64,000 nt of DNA from Homarus americanus (GCF_018991925.1 NW_024742416.1:1-64000); one strand, 5' to 3'. Counted from the first letter of the stretch, positions 1 to 10,871 are shown. Notes: generated by a model from the sequence alone, not told the origin. Numbers and translations are program-made.

Positions 1-2120
1 CCTGGCCTAGCCCAGCCTGCCTAGCCTGACCCTAGCCCAGCCTGCCGTAAGCTGCATCTGGCCTGCCTCCGCCAGCCTGGCCTAACCTAGCCAGCCTGCC
101 GCCAACTGGCCTAGCCAGCCTGCCCTTGTGTTCCCATTGACCTGCCTTGACCTAGCCTAACCCAAGCCTGCCCTAACCTAGCCTAGCCCAGCCTGCCGCC
201 AGCTTATCTTTTTGACCTGCCCTCCAGCCTGGCCTAGCCCAGCCTGCCCTCAGCCTAGCCTAGCCCAGCCTGCCGCCCAGCCTGGCCTAAGCCAGCCTGC
301 CTTAGCACAGTGACCTGCCTTGGCCAACCCTTGGCCCTAGCCATCTCAGCCTGCCAACCTGGCCTGGCAGCCTGCCGCCAGCCTTTTGTTAGCCTGATGG
401 CCTTTCTGTTGCCTGCCAATGTATTGTTGACCTGCCCTGTAGCCTGGCCTAGCCCAGCCTGCCCATGTAGCCTAGACCTAGGCCAGCCTGCCCTTAACAT
501 ATCATTATGACCTACCTTAACCTAGCCTGGCAGCCTACTATCCATACCTTATTTAGCCTGCCCTTGGCTTGTTCTGGTAGCGCCCTTGCTAATGCCTGTG
601 CCCAGCCACCGCGCAGCCTGGCTTCTTCCAGCGCCCAGGCATCTGTTAGCCTTGGCCAGTAGACTTGGCCTATTAGCCTTTCACTTGCCTGGCCTTAGCC
701 TTGTCATTATGCCCTTAGCCTTATCTGTTAGCTGCCCATGCTTATATCTGTAGCCTGCCCTTAGCCTTTTGTAGACCTAGCTTCCTTTTGTGAGCCTGCA
801 TATTTATTATCTGTTAGCCTATGTGTATCTTTTGTTTTTTTTTGTTTTTGTTAGCCTACCTTAACCTTATCTGGTAACCTACGCTAGCCTTATCTGATAG
901 CCTGCCGTCAACGCTTATCTGATAGGCCTGCATAATATCATTGACCTACCCTTAACCTTGTCTGTTAGCCTACCCCTGTGTATCTGACCCAGCCTACATA
1001 AGCTGTATCATTAGCCTACCCGTAACCTGTTCTGAGCCAGCCTACCCTTAACCTTATCACGTAACCTACCCGTAACCTTATCCTTAACCTGTATCTGTTA
1101 GCCTACCTATTATCTGTGTGTACCTATGTATCCCCAACTCAGCCTCTGTCAACCTTATGACCAACCTACTCCAACCTTATCATTGTTAGCCTACCCTTAA
1201 CCTATCTGTACAATGACCTGCATAACCTTATCTGTAGCCTACCTCAACTCTAACCGGGTACTTTATCTGCCCAGCCTACCCTTAACCTTATCTGTTAGCC
1301 TACCCTTAGCTATCTGTTAGCCACCTTAACCTTATCAGCCCAGCCTGCCATAACCTTATCTGAACCCAGCCTACCTATTATCTGTTATACCCATGCCTAA
1401 CCCTGTGCTTCCTTGACTTTAACCTAACCCAGCCTACCCTTAACCTTATCTGGTGACCTACCTTAGCCCTAACCCTAGCCAACCTGCCTTAACCCTAACC
1501 TATGCCAGCCTACCCGCCAACATTGTCGGTGCCCATGTAGCAATTCTTTATGCCCATGTATCTGTTAGCCTACCCTTAACCTTATCTACCCAACCTGCCC
1601 TTAACCTTATCTGACTAACCTACCCTTAACCTAACCTACCCAACCTACCCTTAACCTTATCTGTCAACCTACCCTTAACCTAACCTAACCTACGCCTTAA
1701 CCTTATCTGTGCCCTATATCTACCAACCTACCTTAACCTAACCTAACCTATAGCCTACCCCTTAACCTTATCTGGCCTACCCCTTAACCTATCTAACCCA
1801 ACCTACCCATGTATCTAGCCCAACCTACCCTTAATCTTTAACCTAACCCTTAACCTTATCTGACCCAACCTACCCTTAACCTTATCTAACCCAACCTAAC
1901 CCTTAACCTTATCTGACCCAACCTAACCTAACCTAACCTAACCTACCCTTAACCTTATCTAACCCAACTTACCCTTAACCTAACCCAACCCAACCTACCC
2001 TTAACCTAACCTAACTCAACCTACCCTTAACCTAACCTAACCCAACCTACCCTTAACCTAACCTAACCCAACCTACCCTTAACCTAACCTAACCCAACCT
2101 ACCCTTAACCTTATCTAACC
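1..2120. repeat. Degenerate telomere-like CCTAA repeat field
   Basis: Continuous degenerate repeat. From 1 to about 800 the dominant words are CCTAGCC, CAGCCTGCC and AGCCTGGCC. From about 840 to 1700 a roughly 24-bp unit containing TTATCTGTTAGCC and TACCCTTAACC appears. From 1700 to 2120 the sequence is close to CCTAACCTAACCCAACC. It is the C-rich orientation of the arthropod telomeric pentamer. Short ORFs inside are chance. Confidence 0.85.
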
Positions 2121-2890
2121 TGCACAACACTTCATCTCTAATGGCAAGATAGCCGACATATTAAGATCGTATCCACTTTTTTGCACTTAGTAACTATATC
2201 AGTTCCCATGTATAGAACCAAACTCACTTTGTGCATAAATATCTCTCAGGCAAATGTGAATAACCAAGTGTGAGGCCAGACATACTGCCTCACACTCCTG
2301 TACTCACGCAGTTGTGAATAAGTTACCCTTTATGTATAGAACTAAACAAAGAATATATTTGAAATACTGTGTAATATTCAGTGCCATAATATCCTGACCA
2401 CGGGGGGTTAGTTATATAGACCCTTTGTGAACTCTACTCTGTACTTCTTTTGCGCTACTGTTTACAGGATAAATATGGGGTGCAGGATAAACTAGCCGCT
2501 GTAAATGGCCAAATTAAAACCAAACTTAAATTAGGTCAATCTAACCTAACCTAACCCCCACCCCCCCACCCCACCCACCCATTAGATGCAGGGAACCATA
2601 TCAACAGTTGGGAGTGGTACGTGTTACACCTCTTACTCTGTCATGTCCTGTTGTCCAGTCCTAATTTCCTGGTTAGTATGTATGGTGTGTCGTGCCGGGG
2701 CTGTAGAGAGAGAGAGAGAGACAAAAGTCCTCCTTCCGGTGTTTGTTTCACTGTTGACACACCAGGTGGCTCATGTTGCGTAAATTAATGTGGTAAAATT
2801 AACATGGACCAGAGAGAGAGAACGATAAATGTGTTGAAAGACTCGAGGTGTCCAAACTCTCATGTGTTCGTGCAGTAATATTTTGTTTTT
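2121..2890. other. Mostly unique AT-rich spacer
   Basis: No gene recognised. Contains a short CCTAACCTAACC tract followed by a C-rich run at about 2539-2583, and short AG runs near 2707 and 2811. A 65-codon ORF at 2586 has no recognisable content. Confidence 0.6.
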
Positions 2891-3190
2891 AATTTGAGGT
2901 TTAGAAATTTATCTAATTAGTTTATTTTATGGTTCGAAATATTGATAAACATAATAACGCTAATAATGCTACAAAATTATGCTTTAGCTGGATGTAATGA
3001 CGTACAGTAGATGTGAACGAGTACCAAAAATTAAATCTTTAATTTGAGGTTTAGAAATTTATCTAATTAGTTTATTTTATGGTTCAAAATATTGATAAAC
3101 ATATTAACGCTAATAATGCTACAAAATTATGCTTTAGCTGGATGTAATGACGTACAGTAGATGTGAACGAGTACCAAAAATTCAATCTTT
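2891..3190. repeat. Two-copy tandem duplication, 150-bp unit
   Basis: Positions 2891-3040 and 3041-3190 are near-identical direct copies. I see about three substitutions (for example TTCGAAAT versus TTCAAAAT in the first third, and TTAAATC versus TTCAATC at the end). Both copies start with AATTTGAGGTTTAGAAATTT. The unit is AT-rich with no coding content. It lies just upstream of the THAP-like exon. Confidence 0.9.
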
Positions 3191-3303
3191 AATGCTGCGT
3201 AAATATACACCTACAGCGCCAACGTACACCCATGAGTGGCAAAGGGGTTGATCTCCTCTAAGGCTGCTGACTCATCATAGAAAACGGAACCTCTCGGAGC
3301 TCG

Positions 3304-3311
3304 TGACGTCA
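3304..3311. promoter_or_regulatory. CRE-type palindrome TGACGTCA
   Basis: Perfect CREB/ATF-type palindrome 22 bp upstream of the ATG of the THAP-like exon, in an otherwise AT-rich stretch. Activity is inferred only from the motif. Confidence 0.4.
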
Positions 3312-3333
3312 CTTCTCAACAACAACAACAAAC

Positions 3334-3609
3334 ATGGTGAACATTTGCTTAGTTTTTTTTGTCTATATTACAAAATAGAGATCCGGAGTGATATAACTTT
3401 CTATCAATTTCCAAAGGATAAAGAACTAAGAAGAAGATGGATTCACTAGTGTCAGAGGAAAGATTTTATAAACGATGAAAATGACGAAATCTGTATCTTG
3501 CATTTTGAGGAGAACTTGAGATATAAACTACTTGAACTACCAATACCAAGAACAGTTATAAGGATTAAGAATGGAACAATACCAATATTACACCTGCCAT
3601 GTTCAAAAG
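3334..3609 (+). pseudogene. Broken THAP zinc-finger domain exon
   Basis: Reading from ATG 3334 gives MVNICLVFFVYITK and then a stop at 3376. From 3390 another frame gives ITFYQFPKDKELRRRW, a stop (TAG 3447-3449), then ICILHFEE and a GTIPILHLP tail. THAP domains are DNA-binding C2CH zinc fingers with the order Cys...Cys...FPKD..LR..W...C-x2-H-F...AVPTIF. The FPKD block, the C-x2-H pair (CILH) and the TIPIL tail are visible. The second N-terminal cysteine is missing, and one frameshift plus two stops interrupt it. A GTAAGC splice donor follows directly at 3610, as at the end of a first coding exon. THAP domains occur in host transcription factors and in P-element-type transposases; this fragment does not say which. 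Some of the breaks could be sequencing error. Confidence 0.65.
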
Positions 3610-4071
3610 GTAAGCCTATAATTATTATGTCAGTTACAACGTTAAAATAAGAGTGTTATAACGCATTGTAGTCTACTGCGCCTCCGAAACATCTAGAATA
3701 AGTGGCTTTTATATATGTCAAAGACGCACCAAATACTATTCACAGTTTATTTTGAAGGAGTGTCAGTTTTACTTAATTTCATCATTCACAATTTTTAAAT
3801 AACTGTTATTATTAGATAAGAACACTCTGTAGTTGAGTGTTGGAGGGAGGTGTAAGGTGCCACAACACCGTGTTCTCAATCACCATTTTCTTGTGGTTTT
3901 CATATCAATTGGTTATTAATGGGCGTGAGGGTAGCCAACCTCTCATCCTCTATTATAAACATACATTGTGGTTATTTATCGCCATGACCGTCTTATAGAC
4001 AATAAATATTAAGTTATATAATTAATTAGGCTAAGCTAGTGCCAAGGTGTAGACTAGACGTGTTGTCCACC
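3610..4071. other. AT-rich spacer, possible remnant intron
   Basis: Starts with the splice donor after the THAP exon. No matching downstream coding exon was recognised. Nothing else visible. Confidence 0.4.
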
Positions 4072-4799
4072 CAGGGTGTCATGCGGCCCGCGGCCCGCTC
4101 GCTGCTCCAGCCTTAACTTGAGGAGCTAAAACTAAATAGTGAGTGTATCCCTCGGCTGAATAAAATAATTGAGCTCCAGTGTGATTCTAATAATAACAAT
4201 AATAATAAACGGTATATTAATAGAGTTGCAGCCGGTGGCTGAAAATATACAGACTTACATTTGATTTAGACATAATGATATAATGTGCATTGAATACATT
4301 TACAGGAACAAGTTTTCGAGTGTTGATGTTGGCATATTGTATCAATATTTTGGACCAAATTATCCCAGGATTAAATGTTTTGCCTCAAAGATTATGTCAA
4401 TGTTCGGAAGTACATATGTCTGTGAACAACTCTTTTCTGTGATGAACTTGAACAAGTCTCGGCCTCGGTCTCAACTTATTGATGCTCACCTTAATTCAAT
4501 ACTGAAGGTTGCTACAGCTCAGTCGTCAGTGCCAAACTTTGATGCACTGGTCCATACCAAGAGGCGCCAATTATCAGGAAGCAACAGTAGCAAACAATAA
4601 GATTGATCAAGGTCAGTAAACACTTGATTTGTTGGTTTGTTTGTAAGGGTTACACACGAGCGCAGACTAAATCCACCTTTCTTATTTTGTCGTACTACTA
4701 AGAGGTGATAGCGAAGTGCTCATAATTACGTTACTTGACCCGCATACTGTGTACTCATATTAAATCTGGCCCGCCTTGGCAAGTGAGTTTGACACCCCT
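4072..4799 (+). mobile_element. Internally deleted hAT transposon remnant
   Basis: The left end reads CAGGGTGTCATGCGGCCCGC (4072-4091). The right end, read on the minus strand from 4799, gives AGGGGTGTCAAACTCACTTG and then GCCAAGGCGGGCC. Both resemble the short terminal inverted repeats of hAT elements, which commonly begin CAGGG(G)TGTCA. Between them lies only the C-terminal part of a hAT transposase (4283-4600). At about 730 bp the element is far shorter than an autonomous hAT copy (usually 2.5-4 kb), so most of the transposase is gone. I could not find a clear 8-bp target duplication, so the boundaries are approximate. Confidence 0.6.
4283..4600 (+). pseudogene. hAT transposase C-terminal fragment (dimerisation domain)
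   Basis: A 105-codon open frame. Residues about 28-70 carry the hAT C-terminal dimerisation signature: YPRIKCFASKIMSMFGSTY followed by VCEQLFSVMN and a KSRPRSQL..HLNSIL block. The tail has PNFDALV and KRRQLSG. This matches the C-terminus of GTF2IRD2/ZBED-like hAT transposases, in which this region forms part of the catalytic core. The BED finger, the catalytic DDE residues and all N-terminal sequence are absent, so it cannot be an active transposase. The final 105 codons have no stop or frameshift, which suggests a fairly young deletion derivative or recent loss. Flanking hAT-type ends support the call. Confidence 0.85.
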
Positions 4800-5491
4800 T
4801 AGAGTCTAGAGAATACGGCTGGACCTTGACTAGTGTGGTAAAAGTTCGGTATTATGTATAGAATGGAATACGGTATTTATTGATAAGTTAGTTAAGTGTT
4901 CCTCTAAGTATATGATTAGCTAGAAACATTATTTAGGTTATGGATTTAGCACAAAGGAGATAGAAATAGTTTTAGTAGGCTGTATGAGACCAAACTAACG
5001 CCTCGTCTCAGTGGTGACAAAGGAAAATAGTAAAAACACTGGCTTCGGATATACTGTTTGTGCAGCTCCCTACTGACGATGTCATGACGTATTTTGTATG
5101 ATGTATGTTTTTTTCACAACAGATATTCTCAACACAAAGCATTAAAGATTCTCGGAAACAAAATCTCAAAATTCGTAAATTGATTAAATCGAAAAAAATT
5201 ATATTAAATAAAACCACATGAATAAATCACTACTGTTGTAATGTTATGAAAGTTATATACGGAACCCAGTTTTATTTTCCTGGTCTTCGAGAGTTCCCGT
5301 TTCCTGTGAGGCGTGAGCAGACCTAATTTAGGCCTTGGTTATATTGAGCATTACTTAATCTGGCGTTACCGAAGTTGACGACTGACTGGGGGAACGTCAC
5401 CGCCAGGCCAGAGTATATCAGCGAGTTTATCTTTTGTTTTTGGTGTGTTGTGACGCTTAGAGTGTGACGCATGTTGTAATGTCTTTGCTAA
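4800..5491. other. Unique AT-rich spacer
   Basis: No gene, repeat or RNA recognised. Contains only short, unsupported ORFs. Confidence 0.5.
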
Positions 5492-5548
5492 TGTGTGTGT
5501 GTGTGTGTGTGTGTAGGGTGTGTGTAGGGTGTGTGTGTGTGTGTGTGT
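5492..5548. repeat. (GT)n microsatellite with TAGGG interruptions
   Basis: Dinucleotide GT run broken twice by TAGGG-like pentamers. Confidence 0.9.
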
Positions 5549-6259
5549 ACGTATTTTTTAGATGCAGTTATAATCGTCATCATTATCCTACTCATCATCA
5601 TCATCATTAACATCATATCTATCTATATTTATTTATCTCGACTCAGCCACACACCTGCAGCGAGAGGGTCACGGTGATCAGGATGAGGAAGATGAGGGGG
5701 AGAGAACACACCACATTCACAGCCCTCCAGCCATGCCAAGTCTTCCCTCGCCGATGAGAAAGAACCATGGCTGACTCACTCAACTGTCCAGGATAGATCA
5801 GTTAGTGTTATCCTTTATGTGTTGATTAGTTCAATATTAATGTTCTTTTCTTTTTGTTTTTTTGGTGATTTTAAGCACCAAACGTCTTTTTTTTTTTCGT
5901 TTCACACAATGGGACGAGTGGAATAAACTTTCACTCGTAATGTTCTTCTGATGATCGATGTTTTGTCGTTTCTGTATTCCATTCACATCCAGCACAAGTG
6001 TAAACAAAGAGACGAAATCACTTCCCAGGCGACACCGTTCACATCCAGCAGAAGTATAGGTGTCTGGGAGTTATGTAGGGCGAATTGGTAGGTCGGTAGG
6101 TTGAGTGTGACCTGTACAAGAGGCACAATACAACTGGCTAGCATGACACAGGGGAGGGGATGAAGCACTCCTGTCTGGTGCCGTACAGGTGGAGGAGGGG
6201 AGGAGGGTGGCGGGAAGCTCACAGATCATAATCCACTTCCTGGGTTTTGAGTCCGGTGG
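5549..6259. other. Unique spacer
   Basis: Contains short ATC-rich runs at 5580-5640 and a repeated word TTCACATCCAGCA(C/G)AAGT at about 5981 and 6039. No gene recognised. Confidence 0.5.
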
Positions 6260-6308
6260 GATGATGATGATGATGACGATGACGATGATGATGATGACGA
6301 TGATGATC
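6260..6308. repeat. (GAT)n microsatellite
   Basis: GAT trinucleotide run with some GAC units. Confidence 0.9.
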
Positions 6309-6379
6309 ACACACACATAAACAGGAAACAGTCTGTTACCGACGGCGTGACATGTAAGTACCGTTGTCTGTTGAGCTAA

Positions 6380-6418
6380 TACATACATACATACATACAT
6401 ACATACATACATACATAC
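6380..6418. repeat. (CATA)n microsatellite, left block
   Basis: About ten CATA units. Pairs with a second CATA block at 6523-6590 around a hairpin. Confidence 0.9.
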
Positions 6419-6463
6419 TTCATGTAGATTCACAATAGAAACGTGGACAAGATAAATCTCAAT

Positions 6464-6517
6464 AAACCACACAGGAAACCTAAGGTGCGCCATTGTTTCC
6501 CTTTTCCTGTGTGGTTT
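6464..6517. repeat. 15-bp perfect inverted repeat (hairpin)
   Basis: Left arm AAACCACACAGGAAA (6464-6478) and right arm TTTCCTGTGTGGTTT (6503-6517) are exact reverse complements separated by 24 bases. No T-run follows, so this is not a typical terminator. Confidence 0.8.
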
Positions 6518-6522
6518 TATCG

Positions 6523-6590
6523 ACATACATTCATACATACATACATACATACATTCATACATACATACATACATACATACATACATACAC
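6523..6590. repeat. (CATA)n microsatellite, right block
   Basis: About 16 CATA units with two CATT interruptions. Confidence 0.9.
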
Positions 6591-6628
6591 TCTGACATCC
6601 GGAAATACATGTGTCCTGTTTTCACCTG

Positions 6629-6657
6629 TACACACACACACACACACACACACACAC
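6629..6657. repeat. (CA)n microsatellite
   Basis: Pure CA run. Confidence 0.9.
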
Positions 6658-6675
6658 CTCTTACGCCTGTATGTG

Positions 6676-6735
6676 TTAGGTTAGGTTAGGTTAGGTTAGG
6701 TTAGGTTAGGTTAGGTTAGGTTAGGTTAGGTTAGG
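6676..6735 (+). repeat. Interstitial telomeric (TTAGG)12
   Basis: Twelve perfect head-to-tail copies of TTAGG, the canonical arthropod telomeric unit, in the G-rich orientation on the plus strand. It is flanked by microsatellites and a C-rich tract. Confidence 0.95.
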
Positions 6736-6747
6736 TATATGACTTAT

Positions 6748-7262
6748 CTCCCCCCCCTCCCCCAACTACTTCTTCATCCCATTTCTTCCCCCATCCATTC
6801 CCCTTCCTCTTGCCCACCCCCCTCCCCCACACCTTCCTCCCCCAATATCCCCTCCCGACCATCTCCCCAACGTCCTCTACCTTCACCCCCTCCCATCACT
6901 CCCCACCCTCCTACCCCCCCCTCCAACCCCCCCCGCCCCCCTCCTTAACTTCTCCCTTCCCATCTGCTCCCCAAAACACCCCTATCATCCCCAACCACTC
7001 CTCCAACCTCCCCCCCTTCTCCACCCTGCTCCACCCCTACTCCACCATCCCTCCCTCACCACCCCACTCTTCACCCTCTCCCCCATCGGCTTTCCTCCAC
7101 CATCCACTTCTCACCATCCACTCTCTACCCTACTCCCACACACCATCGACGCCTCCCACCATCCCTCCCCCCTTGCTCCCCTGTCGGCCTCACCTTTCCC
7201 TCCCCACCATCCACTCCCCCCTTACTCCCCACCATCGACTCCTCCCACCATCCACTCCCACC
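6748..7262. repeat. C-rich pyrimidine tract (CCCTCC / ACCATCC)
   Basis: About 500 bp of C/T/A-only sequence on the plus strand with degenerate CACCATC-CACTCC words in its second half. The long proline/serine ORFs through it reflect composition. Confidence 0.85.
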
Positions 7263-7478
7263 ACCCACCTTTATCAATAAAAATAACAGGTGACATTATG
7301 CTAATTTGCTGACATAACTAACCAGCCAACCCCCCTTCCCCCTTCCCTTATATGACGCTGTGGAGGAAGGTAGGAGGGGGGAGGGGGGATATGTTCACAC
7401 CCTCACCACACCTTGTAGAGAGAGTAACAACTTGTGGAGTCGTCAGGTGTGTACAGGTAATTTACGAGGCTCAAGGCT

Positions 7479-7532
7479 GTGTGTGTGTGTGTGTGTGTTG
7501 TGCGTGCGTTGTGCGTGCGTGAGTGTGTGTGT
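7479..7532. repeat. (GT)n microsatellite with GCGT units
   Basis: GT run with interspersed TGCG words. Confidence 0.85.
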
Positions 7533-7641
7533 AAGGTTTAGTTTTAAGTTCACCCCCCTTCCCCCTCCCCTTAAAAAAACCCCTGCAATTGACAACAAAA
7601 AGACCCTGTAAATATGTTCGTAATTAGGTGGATCTGCTGCT

Positions 7642-7645
<4 letters not shown>

Positions 7646-7690
<45 letters not shown>
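7646..7690. repeat. (GA)n microsatellite
   Basis: Pure GA run of about 22 units. Confidence 0.95.
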
Positions 7691-7692
<2 letters not shown>

Positions 7693-7923
7693 GGATGATG
7701 GTGAAAGATTAAATAAATAGAAGAGAATGAAGGAGAGTGAGATAAACGGTGATAATGGTGTAAATGGTGATCAGGATTGGTGTTACTTCTCGATCTTATG
7801 CCTTCCTTCGTTAAGTCATCGTTAAGGTATCGTTAGGTAAAGAATCGTCGTTAACATTGTCATATCTTATGGTCATCCTATGAAGAACGTGAGGTTGAAG
7901 AGGCTTATCGTAAGAAGGAAGCA

Positions 7924-8030
7924 GTCATGGAGGAGGAGAAGGAGGAGGAGGAAGAGGATGATGGGGGAGGTGAGGAGAAGGAGGAGAAGGAGGGAGAGTA
8001 GGAGTACGAGGAGGAGGAGGAGGAGGAGGA
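7924..8030. repeat. (GGA)n purine tract
   Basis: Imperfect GGA/GAA trinucleotides just before a (CT)n run, giving a switch from purine-rich to pyrimidine-rich strand. Confidence 0.85.
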
Positions 8031-8050
8031 GGTCATATCCGTTAGCTTAT

Positions 8051-8052
<2 letters not shown>

Positions 8053-8115
<63 letters not shown>
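8053..8115. repeat. (CT)n microsatellite
   Basis: Pure CT run of about 31 units. Confidence 0.95.
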
Positions 8116-8117
<2 letters not shown>

Positions 8118-8285
8118 AGGTATCTTGCGACACAGGTGAACCAGGTAACAAATGTACTCATTACCTGGCCGAGACCTGAACTCACAGGTACCACATTAAT
8201 TACCTGCAGAACAAAGGGGGGGGTTGAAGGAAGCCTCAGGTGAACAGGTGGAATACTCGCACGCTCTAACTATTGTCTCTTGCAC

Positions 8286-8712
8286 GACGACCGAGGGAAG
8301 TTTGGGGTGACCGAGGGAAGTTTAAAAGACTGGAGGGATGCTTTGGGTGACCGAGGGTGGGGTGACTGAGGGAAGTTTGGGGTGACTGAGGGAAGTTTGG
8401 GGTGACTGAGGGAAGTTTGGGGTGACCGAGGAAGTTTGGGGTGACTTGAGGGAAGTTTGGGGGTGACTGAGGGAAGTTTGGGGGGTGACTGAGGAAGTTT
8501 GGGGTGACCGAGGATGTTTGGGGTGACCGAGGGATGTTTGGGACGACTGAGGAAGTTTGGGGTGACCGGAGGGAAGCTTAAGACTGAGGAAGTTTGGGGT
8601 GATCGAGGGAAGTTTAGGGTGACCGAGGGAAGTTTTGGGTGACTGAGGGAAGTTTGGGGTGACCGAGGGAAGTTTGGGGTGACCGAGGAAAGTTTTGGAC
8701 GACTGAGGGAAG
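8286..8712. repeat. 20-bp minisatellite (GACCGAGGGAAGTTTGGGGT)
   Basis: About 20 imperfect head-to-tail copies. GACC alternates with GACT in the first tetrad, and GGGAAG with GGAAG. One unit is replaced by a TTTAAAAGACTGG variant near 8320. Confidence 0.9.
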
Positions 8713-8816
8713 GAGACTGACCGAGGAGTCTAAAAAATGCTAAAAATGTGTCCGAAAAGCGTTAAACTAAGGTGTATATATATATATGCATGGTAATGAC
8801 TTCAGTCTGGTGGCAT

Positions 8817-8850
8817 GAGGGAGGGAGGGAGGGAGAGAGGGAGAGAGAGA

Positions 8851-8890
<40 letters not shown>
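8817..8890. repeat. (GGGA)n grading into (GA)n
   Basis: Purine microsatellite. Confidence 0.9.
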
Positions 8891-8893
<3 letters not shown>

Positions 8894-10871
8894 GTCAGTG
8901 TCGGAAAGGTTCTTGGAGGAAGGAGGGAGGTATAGGGATGGAGGAGAGGAGAGAGAGAAGGAGGAAGGAGAGCAGAAGATAGAGGGAGTGAGGCGCCGAC
9001 GGTGAAAAAGTCGCGACAATAAGAGGTGAAGTGGCTGGTCGCGAGTCTCACCTTCAGGTTGGTAGCGACAGTGGCGAACAGCTTTCCATACCCGCATGTC
9101 ATATAGTACTCGCTCGCCCCCGGTCGCCACCCACCGCCCCGATCTTTTCGTCAACTCCCTCCTTCAACACTCACCGATTTACCCCGATTTTCTGGATTTC
9201 CTGGTCAGAAAATGAGGTACTTTTTTCCTTAGAGCGAGTGTATTAATGGTGTGTTCATCTATCATGGGTGTAGACGTTGTAAAATAAGTATTGGTTATGT
9301 TGCTGAGCGTAATGAATGGTTTTGTTGAGCGAACGAAGGGTTGTGGAGACCATGGGGAGGGAGTGTTTCATAAAAGTGCGTTTTGCAGTCTTGCTCCCTG
9401 TAATTATTGTAATTGCACCCATCGGCCGTCTCCCTGCAACCGCATTTTTGCATAAGACATCATATCCGTAATTAGGAGGGAACATATTAGGGCCAAATCG
9501 TGTGTGCTCGACGGCCGTCCAGTCTGCCAAGTGGTACTGTCGATCCGATGAAAGTTGGAGGCAGTCTGAGCTGGAAACTTGGTGGGTCGATTAGCAGAGC
9601 AGCCTGAGGGTAGGAGGCGCTCCAGCCCCTGATATACCACCTTCGCCGGCAGCTTCTTTAATTACCAAGCGATTATACTCTTCTCTGTTATTTGGTACGG
9701 CTTCCTCTGGCTCGAGAAGCGCAGGTGACTTTGTTATTTCGCTGTGCCATGTTGACTTAGGCAGGTGAACAGTGGCCGCTGCTGCCCACACGTTGTAAAT
9801 TATATCAACGTGACGGTGCTCCCAGATCCCATTAATCTAAGACTCCTTCTCTGCAGCGTCAGCAGTGTGAGGTGCTGCTCCGCCCCGGCAAGGTAACACG
9901 TCCAAGACATTCCCTCCCAACCTCACTCATACATCACCTCCAATAGACGAGCGTGAGGCGCTGGTACTACCGGACAAGGTCGAGAGTGAACTTCTTCAAT
10001 CTGTCTTATCTATCACTATCAACCCTGGGTGTTTGGGGCAAGAGGGACGCAGGTGTGTTTTTGCTGCCTATCTCTGGCCGCCTCAGCCCATCTATTTTAT
10101 TTACACTGGCTGTGATATCGGTACACATTAATTACCTCAACAAAGATGGCCCCCGGACAGGTAATTACCTCGCCTCGCCGCTGTGCTGGACAGACAACAA
10201 ATGGATCAAAACACGGACGACTATAAACCTCTCAGAAAAGCGCGCGAAGAATGCATAAACAGACCACACAAAAGCGCGCGAAAAGGGGCATAAACACAAA
10301 TCACGGAGGACTCACACTCATGCATTAACCAATATATCGCCATCTCTGACCTGCTAGAAGAAAAAAAAATCGCTTCTCAACGACCCGTCTTAGAAACTCC
10401 CAGTAGCCGGGGCTGTAATCATCGACCCTGAGGAGGAAGTTGCAGGTCTTCGTCCAGTGCCAGAATACTCACTGTGAGGAGGACGGCCGTCACAGCTGAT
10501 GACGACGCGAGCGAAGGTATGTGGGAGTGGCCGAAAGACTTGTTTATTATGTGGCGAGTGTCTTTGCTTGTGGGCAGTCATAAGTCATGTGAATGGCACG
10601 CTGGTCGGGTGAATTGGAGGTGAAGTGTAATGGGAACTATCCAGGAGAAATTGTGTTAAGGGGGGAGGGAAGGGAGGGGAGGTGGTCGTAGTGGTAGCGA
10701 GTTAAGAGGTTTGGAAGAGAGGGAGGTGGTGGGGGGTGTCACCTGGCCTATTAGTCAGTGTGCCAATTTAAAGGGACTAATTTGTTCAGTGGTAAGGCTA
10801 GGTAGTGTTGTGGGAGGCGGCACTCGGGGTTAATTATATGATTGCCAATGATTGATCGTCCCAGAATTCGT
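8891..10871. other. Unique island without a recognised gene
   Basis: The longest complex, non-repetitive stretch in the left quarter. On the minus strand around 9255-9640 two overlapping open frames of about 80-90 codons have ordinary amino-acid composition (one contains GPNMFPPNYGYDVLC, the other DLALICSLLITDMMSYAKMR). Neither resembles a family I know, and neither begins with a convincing ATG and Kozak context, so I do not call a gene. CAGGT/ACCTG words are frequent. The E2F-like pair at 10237-10284 is listed separately. A purine-rich patch lies at 10650-10740. Confidence 0.4.
10237..10284. promoter_or_regulatory. Paired GCGCGCGAA boxes (E2F-like)
   Basis: AAAGCGCGCGAA occurs twice about 34 bp apart, each followed within a few bases by GCATAAACA. 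This is a two-copy imperfect tandem repeat. The GCGCGAAA core resembles E2F half-sites. Function is inferred only from the motif. Confidence 0.3.

Noticed and set aside
6503..6517. Hairpin as a transcription terminator
   Set aside because: Eukaryotic context and no following T-run.
9255..9640. Two overlapping minus-strand frames of ordinary composition
   Set aside because: No recognisable domain, no ATG start for the longer one, and overlapping frames both open by chance; kept only as a note in the spacer.
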